Shown here: in pieces, positions 1-6,538 of the stretch
How positions within the stretch are numbered: position 1 is the stretch's first letter
Layout of the letters: each line of letters begins with the position of its first letter
Position numbers and translations under genes: made by a program
NCBI GenBank assembly: GCA_020849935.1
Contig: JADZFJ010000231.1
Span: 1-7,883, forward strand
Direction: 5' to 3'
Origin: Crocinitomix sp.
GTDB lineage: Bacteria > Bacteroidota > Bacteroidia > Flavobacteriales_D > Crocinitomicaceae
Length of the DNA: 7,883 nucleotides
Notes under the pieces: model-generated
What the model was told of the DNA's origin: nothing
Seen by the model: only the letters and a program-made list of their open reading frames with translations
Database searches by the model: none

Positions 1-3000
1 CCATTATATAATGTACCGGATGTTCAACCTTTATTTGCCGAAATATCTGAAGATCCAAATGCTTGGCAAACCTTTAAAGCAGATTTGGATAATGCATATA
101 TGACCCAAGTTAAAGCTGGTGAATCTAATGCCGAATTTTTAAACCGCAGAAATCGCTTTTTAAATCACTTATTAGCACGTTTTGGCGAATCTTTTGAAGC
201 ATATTCCCGCCAAATGTTTGATCGACATAAAACCTTGCTTAATGATCCATTAAACGGAATTTCAAATTTCCGCGCAGCGCAAACAGCAACCTTACAAAAG
301 TTAATTCAAGATAAAATTAGTTTTGCAGAGGATTTTCCAAAAGTTTCAAGCCAACGATACAAATCGTTTGATACAACCTTTCAAAATCGTGTTTCTCTGA
401 ACTGGCATGATATGAACATTGAGTCATATAAATTACGATTGTGCCGTTTGTTGGGAATAGAAAATGTGGCGAACGAGCCAATTTTTATGACGACACAAAC
501 CCCACAAGGAAATTGGCTGGATAGTGAAGGCATGCACGTTGTAGAACATATTTTGTTGCGTCCTCACCGCACAAATGCACAACTATTAACTCTTAAGAAT
601 GAAATTTTGCCTAATTCTCAAGGCACTTTTATATACAATTCAGAAAAAGACCCCTATTCTTTTCGAATTACTATAGTCTTACCAAAAGAAGCTGGTCGGT
701 TCGTAGAGAAGTCTTTTAGACAGTTTACCGAACGTTTAATCCGTTTTGAAACGCCTGCGCATATTCGGGTCGATTTTAATTGGATGTCGGGGCAATGTGG
801 AAAAAACTTTGAAAAACATTATAGCCTATGGAAACAAAATATCTACCAACTTAAACCATGGTTATTTCAAGGAAGACCAAGCGAAACTAAAGTTGATCCA
901 ACGATTTCAGTTTCTGATACGCCTATTAAACAACCTATTTCCCCAGATAATTTATCGGCAATTTCGCGTATTAAAAAACCAGCACAAACGGATTTAAATC
1001 CTACTGAAATAAAGCCAGAATTAAATCTAATTGATCGACCTTCTGGTCAAACCAAATCGTCAATATTTATCTTACAAGACAATTTAGTAAAAGCACTTCA
1101 AACACCTTGTAAACTTCAATTATCAGCTTACGACGACAATCACCGCTTGTTTAATGCTTCCAATGGAGTGATTCGATTTGAGCATTTAACCACAGATGTT
1201 TTTAATCTCAAGGTGAATGAAATAGGGGGTGTGATCACATGTTATAAAATTGACAAATCTATAAATGATTGGAAAGAGGTAACCAAATTCAATCCAATTG
1301 AAAAAACGTACTTCAACATCAATGATTTTTTACGTTCTGATCATGGTTTGACCTCAAATTTAGGCAACTGTGGATTTTTTAAAATTGAATATGCACTAGA
1401 TCAGCAAGATTCTGTAGAAATTTTGATCGAAGTTAGCCGTGCCAAAACAAAACCTTCAATAGTAATTAAAGATCTCCAAAAAGATACTATTCTCTCTTTT
1501 GATTCAGAAACTGATGGTGCCTTTAAAACTTCAAATTTAACTTGGGATGGGTTTTCATTGATTTTCTACCCTGATTTTCCACAAAATAGTTGTGTGACAA
1601 AACCCGAAAATTTAATGAATGAACAGGGCGGAATCATCAGTATTTCATCTCCTAATAAAGGGCTTCAACCTACGGTCATCGATCCGGGAAAATCTCAAAA
1701 TGGGATGTTTAGCGTCTCAATAAAAGATCTATATGCCAAATTTGGATCGGGGAAATATCACCTTGTTTATACCTTAGATGGCTTGTCAACGTTTATTGAT
1801 TTAGACTTATTTGTTGAGTTGTCCATAACGCTGTTTAACGGAAAAATAAAACTTGAACCTGATAGTGATGGCATCATCCGGATTCCTTCTGCAGTTAAAA
1901 AAATTGATCTTTTTGTGAATCTGCCAAGTGGCGAATTGAAAGTGTTTGATTTAGATGGCCAAGTTCAAAATGAAAATAACTTATTGGACGGTGATCGCTT
2001 CAATCCTTTCGGTACCGTAGCGTACTTTAAAAAAGCAGATCATATACAAATCAACCGCGATAAAGATCCTGTCTATATAAATGGACATCACTACCGCTTT
2101 TTGTATGAATTTTTGGGGGAAACTACCGAAGTAGTGTTGTTATTTGAATCTCCAAAATTGGAATTACCAACCCTCAAATTGTTCGCCGACGAGTCTGAAA
2201 TGACCGCTGAGCCGTTTGTGTTAATGATTGGTAAAAAACCAATAAATTATGCCCTAGAATTTCATCCAAAGGATGCCAACGTAGAGGCGTGGATAGTTCA
2301 AGAAGATGGAAAAATAAAAATAATTGAGTCGCTAACTGTTACGACAGATTTTCAAATTGAGCGTCTAGAAGTAGGTGAAATGTATAGAAATTATGGCACA
2401 GTTCCAATCTTTATCTCTTGCACCAATGCGAACGGTTCTAAACAACTAAGTTTTACGTTAAAATTAGAAAACGAACCATTAGCACCAACCAATGTGATTG
2501 TCAAAAATACAACAACCAATAAAGAAGTCACCGCAAATGCTGCTGTTTACGATCTGATTTATGACCACAAAAACCAGAAACAAGAATTTGAACTTAATTT
2601 TAATAACGGAAATGGCGTTTTGCAAATAACTGATGAAAAAGGAAAAATTTATGAAGTTGCAGTGCCTCAAAATTCAATCCGATTTGACGGCAGTAGCCCA
2701 ATCGCAAAAGGATTAGCTACGGGCCTTTATAAATGTCTTTACAAACCCAAAGAGGGTGTTGAATTGAAATTTACACTCAATGTAATCAACCTTCGGCCTA
2801 TTTTTGAATTGAGAGATATAACAGAAACTAAATCAATTTTTCAAGCCACCGCAATCCCTTTATTTCCAACAGCGCAATCATATATTTGGCGCCTTAATGG
2901 AAAATATATTTCAAGAGCCAAAAATCCTAAAATTACGTTCGATTTCGAAAAGGTGGATAAATATATAGTAGACTTGACAATGCACCTCTCTGAAAATTCG

Positions 3001-3048
3001 GCCACAGAAGCAATGGAGATTACCACTCAAATTCTAAAATCCCGATAA
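1..3048 (+). CDS. CIS baseplate-associated protein with Ig/PKD-like C-terminal extension (5' end outside window)
   Basis: The reading frame is open from the first base, so the TTG at 85 and the ATG at 100 are internal and the true start lies upstream; 1015 residues are visible. The N-terminal ~290 residues carry motifs I associate with a protein found beside baseplate J-like genes in Afp/eCIS-type loci: NRRNRFLNHLLARFGE (142-189), HVVEHILLRP (535-564), YSFRITIVLP (655-684), ETPAHIRVDFNWM (748-786) and then FEKHYSLW. A Pro/Thr/Ser-rich linker follows (about 880-1050). The remaining ~650 residues are beta-rich, Ig-like units ending in a PKD-like module (about 2800-3036). The inferred role is a structural part of the injection apparatus near the baseplate, with an extension that may be surface-exposed. 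The stop codon directly abuts the tape measure gene, which supports a shared operon. The family assignment is from remembered motif patterns; an exact Afp12 equivalence is not proven. No transmembrane segment is evident. Confidence 0.7.
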   Translation, partial: PLYNVPDVQPLFAEISEDPNAWQTFKADLDNAYMTQVKAGESNAEFLNRRNRFLNHLLARFGESFEAYSRQMFDRHKTLLNDPLNGISNFRAAQTATLQKLIQDKISFAEDFPKVSSQRYKSFDTTFQNRVSLNWHDMNIESYKLRLCRLLGIENVANEPIFMTTQTPQGNWLDSEGMHVVEHILLRPHRTNAQLLTLKNEILPNSQGTFIYNSEKDPYSFRITIVLPKEAGRFVEKSFRQFTERLIRFETPAHIRVDFNWMSGQCGKNFEKHYSLWKQNIYQLKPWLFQGRPSETKVDPTISVSDTPIKQPISPDNLSAISRIKKPAQTDLNPTEIKPELNLIDRPSGQTKSSIFILQDNLVKALQTPCKLQLSAYDDNHRLFNASNGVIRFEHLTTDVFNLKVNEIGGVITCYKIDKSINDWKEVTKFNPIEKTYFNINDFLRSDHGLTSNLGNCGFFKIEYALDQQDSVEILIEVSRAKTKPSIVIKDLQKDTILSFDSETDGAFKTSNLTWDGFSLIFYPDFPQNSCVTKPENLMNEQGGIISISSPNKGLQPTVIDPGKSQNGMFSVSIKDLYAKFGSGKYHLVYTLDGLSTFIDLDLFVELSITLFNGKIKLEPDSDGIIRIPSAVKKIDLFVNLPSGELKVFDLDGQVQNENNLLDGDRFNPFGTVAYFKKADHIQINRDKDPVYINGHHYRFLYEFLGETTEVVLLFESPKLELPTLKLFADESEMTAEPFVLMIGKKPINYALEFHPKDANVEAWIVQEDGKIKIIESLTVTTDFQIERLEVGEMYRNYGTVPIFISCTNANGSKQLSFTLKLENEPLAPTNVIVKNTTTNKEVTANAAVYDLIYDHKNQKQEFELNFNNGNGVLQITDEKGKIYEVAVPQNSIRFDGSSPIAKGLATGLYKCLYKPKEGVELKFTLNVINLRPIFELRDITETKSIFQATAIPLFPTAQSYIWRLNGKYISRAKNPKITFDFEKVDKYIVDLTMHLSENSATEAMEITTQILKSR
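1357..3036 (+). repeat. Degenerate protein-level beta-sandwich repeats within the first gene
   Basis: Six places in the translated C-terminal region share a closing-strand pattern, roughly G/N-x-Y followed by alternating hydrophobics, a turn, and a final strand of alternating hydrophobic residues. They start near 1357 (NLGNCGFFKIEY), 1741 (FGSGKYHLVYTLDG), 2080 (NGHHYRFLYEFLGE), 2380 (MYRNYGTVPIFIS), 2716 (ATGLYKCLYKPKEG) and 2953 (VDKYIVDLTMHL). Spacings are about 128, 113, 100, 112 and 79 residues, which fits Ig/PKD-type domains. The repeats are not visible at DNA level, so they are old or structural rather than recent duplications. The last unit looks most like PKD (YIWRLNG, then a Phe-rich strand and KYIVDL). 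Confidence 0.45.
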
Positions 3049-4785
3049 ATGGCGATTGATGATTTGCACATAGAAAAATTGAATTTGAATGTTTTTACAA
3101 CAAATCACCCTAGCTATCAGCAGTTTCTGCAAGAAATTACACACGACATACAACATACTGTTTTACCTAAAATTGAAGCTGATTTAAAAAATTCTAAGCT
3201 AAAATTGGGAGCGTCTGATGTAGTTATCAATCAGCTAAACGTTGAATTAAATTGGACACAACAAAAAAATTGGCAAGAAACTTTAAGTGCTAAAATAGTA
3301 AAGCAGCTCACTGAAGTTTATTTAGACAAACAAAACCTTCAAGAATTTTCCAAAGACATCGCTTTTGATTTATCAAATTCGTGGCAACAAATTCGTTATT
3401 TTTATCGCTGGGGCACCTTTCCTTTTCCCAACAGATCTTTTTCAACAAGTTCGCTGCAAAATTGGGAGAATGAGGTGAGAAAAAGTGATTTTTATGCCGA
3501 AATTCTCGAAAAAACCCGCTTCTTGATTGATTCCAATAACAACAATTTACGCCGAATTTTAAACCAACATAGCAAATCATTTATTTCAGATTTAATAAAA
3601 CCACTTTTCGCAAAGCCCGAAAATGAATTTTTAATGGAATGCCTAACTCTTAACGCAAAGGGTTTTCAATTTGTAAATGACGTACCAAAAATTTCTTTTG
3701 ATTCAAACCAACTGAAAGTTAACGAACATAATTTGGCATTAAATCAACTAAACCAATTCACATTATTTGGAAAAGATTTTTTAACTGAATTATCAATTAA
3801 TGAAACCGTTTTTTACAAAAAAAACCAAAAAATTATTGACAACCTAGTCAAGAATGGCCATCAAAATTTAACTGATTTACTTAAAGCAAATTGTACCTAC
3901 GACTTGTATCAATTTATTGATTTCCTAAGAGATGACTCCCAGCTAAAAGAAAAATTGGATTCACACCTGCTCAACCACTTTATTCAAAATCCATACCCGC
4001 ACGATTTACAAACCTGGCTCACAAAATTCGCAAAATCAATCTCAAAAAACATTGCTCCTTCCAATTTAATTGTCGAGTTAGTTGATTCACAAAAAAGAAA
4101 AGGAAGAGAAGATTTTTCCAATACCATTCGTTTATTCATTGCCGAATTACAAAAAAATCACCCTAACGAATCCTCCGCTTTTGAAGGAGAAAATTCAGTC
4201 GAAAAACAAGATGAACTACCACAAACAAAAGCACCAACCCATATTTTTATTGCAAATGCCGGCTTAGTACTGCTTAATCCCTTTTTACCAACCTTTTTTA
4301 AGAATTTAGGATTACAAACCGAAAAAGGAGATTGGTTGTCTAAACATGAGCAAATGGTGGCAATTTACCTCTTGAACTTTATAGCAACAAGCGAAATGGA
4401 GGCTACCGAAGACTTGCTAATTTTAGGCAAATTGCTCACAGGATTCCCGTTAGATGAACCGCTAGAAAATTGGGAAGTAATTTGCCAGCAATCTTCTGTC
4501 ATTGACCTAGAAAGCGATTTAATTAAAAAACTAACCAACAATGAATTACCTAATATCCTAGAAATAATTCACCAAAATTGGTATCCAATGCGCAATTGCA
4601 CTTGGACGGGTCTACAAACCGATTTTTTAACTCGCCCTGGCCTATTGGAACTAAAAGAAAATAAACAACTTAAATTAACCACGGAGCCTCATGCTCTAGA
4701 CGTGCTTTTACCCCATATCAAATGGGGAATTTCCATGATAAAATATTCATGGATGGAGGATGTTTTGTTGGTGGAATGGCCTTAA
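3049..4785 (+). CDS. Contractile injection system tape measure protein (CIS_TMP, Afp14-like)
   Basis: This 578-residue protein is expected to act as the ruler that sets tube and sheath length during CIS assembly. The N-terminus (HIEKLNLNVF, residues 6-15, then a helical stretch) fits the family's opening IxxLxLxv pattern. The C-terminal ~180 residues carry the diagnostic block: NAGLVLLNPFLPTFFKNLGL (residues 403-422), then HEQMVAIYLLNFIAT, LILGKLLTGFPLDEPL, a helix with HQNWYPMRN, GLQTDFLTRPGLL, and the ending SWMEDVLLVEWP. The middle (about residues 100-400) is poorly conserved and largely helical, as expected for the part that varies with tail length. No signal peptide or membrane segment is seen, so it is cytoplasmic or particle-internal. 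The ATG follows the previous stop with no gap (TAAATG) and has no Shine-Dalgarno site, pointing to translational coupling. The family call is strong; the ruler role is known for the family and not shown here. Confidence 0.92.
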   Translation: MAIDDLHIEKLNLNVFTTNHPSYQQFLQEITHDIQHTVLPKIEADLKNSKLKLGASDVVINQLNVELNWTQQKNWQETLSAKIVKQLTEVYLDKQNLQEFSKDIAFDLSNSWQQIRYFYRWGTFPFPNRSFSTSSLQNWENEVRKSDFYAEILEKTRFLIDSNNNNLRRILNQHSKSFISDLIKPLFAKPENEFLMECLTLNAKGFQFVNDVPKISFDSNQLKVNEHNLALNQLNQFTLFGKDFLTELSINETVFYKKNQKIIDNLVKNGHQNLTDLLKANCTYDLYQFIDFLRDDSQLKEKLDSHLLNHFIQNPYPHDLQTWLTKFAKSISKNIAPSNLIVELVDSQKRKGREDFSNTIRLFIAELQKNHPNESSAFEGENSVEKQDELPQTKAPTHIFIANAGLVLLNPFLPTFFKNLGLQTEKGDWLSKHEQMVAIYLLNFIATSEMEATEDLLILGKLLTGFPLDEPLENWEVICQQSSVIDLESDLIKKLTNNELPNILEIIHQNWYPMRNCTWTGLQTDFLTRPGLLELKENKQLKLTTEPHALDVLLPHIKWGISMIKYSWMEDVLLVEWP

Positions 4786-4786
4786 T

Positions 4787-6295
4787 ATGTATAAGCAACA
4801 ATCCAATTATATTTTGGCAGATGATATCTTTCGGGGTGGAAAAACAATCGTGGATATTATTCAGACTGAACCTCCAAAAACTACTAAAATAGCGTATTTG
4901 CACAAATCCGCTGATCCTGAAACGAAAAGTACTGTATCAATACCCGCTGACAAACCAATTAAAATTGTTGACTTTCAAGGTCAATTTATTAAAGTGGAAT
5001 CAACGAATGAAAAGGGAGGAAAAATTATGGGATGGATTCCGGTTGCAGATACCAATGTCAATTATAATGAATTTTTAGCAGATCGGTTAGACAACAATAT
5101 GGATGATTATTTATCCGAATTAGATCTAATAATTAGAACTTTTGAATCCGAAGCTCTTAAAAAATATAATTCTACAAAACCTTGGGCGGAAGGATTTAAT
5201 GCAATCCCTGGAGATCAACGTACCCGCTTACAAGAAAGAACAGAGCCACTGTTTGTCGATCGTCAAGCACAAGAACTGCAGGCTAAACGCAAATTGAGTA
5301 AACAATTCATGGATGACCTGATAAAAATTTATGATTTTAATAAGATTTTTGATCCAACAAAAATGCAAGCTGATCAAAATTTAGCTGAAAAAGATCGAAA
5401 ATTTGCGGATGCACGCGATAAAAAGGTTCAATTTGATGTTGGTTATGTTCCTAATTTCGCAAAAGGTGAATCATACAGTGATTTTCTAAACTTAGGTGAA
5501 GAAATGACCGCTACGATGGAAGTTCTTTATAACCCAGAAGCAAAAGGTAAACCAACAGTTGACAAAATAACACTTAACTACCCGCTTACATATTTTATTA
5601 ATAATTTAAAACATAGGAAAAGTGGAGCCTCAGCTGGATTGTTCGGAATACCAACGACCGCACAGGTCACCAATAAAATTGGATTAATGGCCATCATGAT
5701 AGCCCATGAATATATACACACTGCACAAAATACACAGTTAAATTTTCAAGACATTGCCAAATTACCCAATTTGCCTGACACCAAAGAAATTGAACGCCGT
5801 AAAACCATGCGCGAAATTTTGGCGCACCACCACAGTATTTTTCCAAATAAAATTTACGAAGATGCGACAGCGGATCCGGTTTTTACAGGAACCGATTTTG
5901 TGCGCGGAAAAACCGCTATTTTCGATCAACAAAGTGGTTGGATTCAAGCTTTTTTATTGTGGATGGCATTCGATTATTTAAAGCGTTACAATGCAACAGC
6001 ACCGCCTGCTTCACTTTCAGAAAAATACAAATTAGAAGAACTTACAACCGATTTTAATAAACTCAGGGATGCTCTAAGCGCAGAGCTAAAAATTAATTTC
6101 AATTTGGGTAAAGAAGCCTTTAAAACACACCTCACCGAATTAGCAAAAGTAAGCAACGGTGTATTTGTCCTCCCCGACGAAAACCTTTCAAAAGAAGACT
6201 TGGAAATAATTGAGAAAAAGGCAGAAGAGGAGAAAAAAGCGGAAGAAGAGAAAAAAGCAAAAGAAGTATTGAAAGAGGTGAAGGCAGATAAGTAA
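4787..6295 (+). CDS. SH3-like and HExxH metallopeptidase-type protein, candidate CIS cargo
   Basis: I do not recognise a named family for this 502-residue protein. Residues ~33-88 look like a bacterial SH3 (SH3b) domain: IAYLHKSAD, then PIKIVDFQGQFIKVES and a closing GWIPV. A charged helical middle region follows. HEYIH at residues 307-311 within AHEYIHTAQ is a HExxH zinc-binding motif resembling the DUF4157 AHELTHVVQQ pattern. Glu343 in REILAHHH, 32 residues later, is a plausible third ligand. The last ~38 residues are almost all Lys/Glu/Ala. There is no signal peptide or clear membrane helix. The start at 4787 is chosen because it leaves one base after the tape measure stop. An in-frame ATG at 4760 would add nine residues (MFCWWNGLN), overlap the upstream gene by 26 bases, and sit directly against its purine-rich tract. 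Position after the ruler gene and before a DUF4157 gene suggests a CIS-delivered or accessory enzyme. Activity and substrate are unknown. Confidence 0.8.
   Translation: MYKQQSNYILADDIFRGGKTIVDIIQTEPPKTTKIAYLHKSADPETKSTVSIPADKPIKIVDFQGQFIKVESTNEKGGKIMGWIPVADTNVNYNEFLADRLDNNMDDYLSELDLIIRTFESEALKKYNSTKPWAEGFNAIPGDQRTRLQERTEPLFVDRQAQELQAKRKLSKQFMDDLIKIYDFNKIFDPTKMQADQNLAEKDRKFADARDKKVQFDVGYVPNFAKGESYSDFLNLGEEMTATMEVLYNPEAKGKPTVDKITLNYPLTYFINNLKHRKSGASAGLFGIPTTAQVTNKIGLMAIMIAHEYIHTAQNTQLNFQDIAKLPNLPDTKEIERRKTMREILAHHHSIFPNKIYEDATADPVFTGTDFVRGKTAIFDQQSGWIQAFLLWMAFDYLKRYNATAPPASLSEKYKLEELTTDFNKLRDALSAELKINFNLGKEAFKTHLTELAKVSNGVFVLPDENLSKEDLEIIEKKAEEEKKAEEEKKAKEVLKEVKADK
6221..6256 (+). repeat. Two 18-base tandem units encoding AEEEKK in the C-terminal tail
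   Basis: Units at 6221-6238 and 6239-6256 differ at only two positions, and each encodes the six residues AEEEKK (listed with the Ala codon first). They lie in the Lys/Glu-rich tail of the SH3-HExxH protein, just before its stop. Such tracts expand and contract by slippage, so tail length may vary between strains. The tail probably forms a charged single helix. Confidence 0.75.
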
Positions 6296-6335
6296 TAGAA
6301 ATTAATAAATGACAAATTAAAAGCTACAATTAGAT
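6296..6335 (+). other. Short spacer between the SH3-HExxH gene and the DUF4157 locus
   Basis: This is 40 bases of A/T-rich sequence beginning with a second stop (TAATAG across the gene end). I see no hairpin with a T-tract, no TAnnTTTG-type Bacteroidota promoter element and no Shine-Dalgarno site before the ATG at 6336. The downstream genes therefore probably share the upstream transcript. Confidence 0.5.
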
Positions 6336-6491
6336 ATGTACCAAAACGGACCTAAAGATTTCTGGCCAGATTTTCAACCAGGCAACAATCAGAAAAACAT
6401 TTACTCGAAACCTGGCGATGGTAATCGTATTAAATTCAAAAAAGGGACTACCGAATTTCTGAACGAGGAGGAGGTTTTTCAAGATGAATAG
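6336..6491 (+). pseudogene. 51-codon ORF, probable detached N-terminal leader of the DUF4157 gene
   Basis: The ORF starts at ATG 6336 (MYQNGPKDFWPDFQ) and ends at TAG 6489-6491. The product is polar, rich in Gly, Asn, Lys and Glu, and likely disordered. Past the TAG the same frame still reads like protein (YPEVHKTIIELSK) up to TGA 6540-6542. A -1 shift on the AAAA run at 6527-6530 would join it smoothly to the DUF4157 frame (ELSK then RDAVIEHE). One reading is therefore that this is the original N-terminus of the downstream gene, lost through a nonsense change plus a one-base deletion, or through one larger indel at the junction. It could instead be a genuine tiny gene, or the breaks could be sequencing errors. 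Disordered N-termini act as loading signals in some eCIS cargo, so the break could affect delivery; that is inference. Confidence 0.5.
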
Positions 6492-6538
6492 TACCCTGAA
6501 GTACATAAAACAATAATTGAACTATCAAAAGAGATGCT

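Noticed and set aside
3..12. Palindrome ATTATATAAT near the window start
   Set aside because: It is a ten-base A/T palindrome inside coding sequence, expected by chance in DNA this AT-rich.
85..100. TTG at 85 or ATG at 100 as the start of the first gene
   Set aside because: The frame is open to base 1, and the upstream residues (YNVPDVQPLF, DPNAWQTFKAD) read as part of the same conserved domain, so the gene begins outside the window.
746..997. Plus-strand 83-residue ORF inside the first gene
   Set aside because: It overlaps strongly conserved coding sequence (ETPAHIRVDFNWM) in another frame and has no family resemblance of its own.
3308..3580. Minus-strand 90-residue ORF inside the tape measure gene
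   Set aside because: It is a chance open frame in AT-rich coding DNA, with Cys/Trp-rich composition and no domain signal.
5924..5992. Possible transmembrane helix in the SH3-HExxH protein (GWIQAFLLWMAFDYL)
   Set aside because: The hydrophobic run is short and broken by Gln and Asp, and fits an amphipathic or buried helix of the enzyme fold better.
5986..6315. Minus-strand ORF of 109 residues, rich in Phe and Ser
   Set aside because: It is the antisense of the Lys/Glu-rich tail of the SH3-HExxH gene. Its low-complexity composition follows from the GAA/AAA codons opposite, and it has no recognisable domain.
6464..6516. GAGGAGGAGG followed by ATG 6484, resembling a Shine-Dalgarno site and start
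   Set aside because: The ATG opens only a 10-codon ORF (MNSTLKYIKQ) ending at TAA 6514. The purine run encodes Glu-Glu-Glu in the leader frame, and Shine-Dalgarno sites are little used in Bacteroidota.
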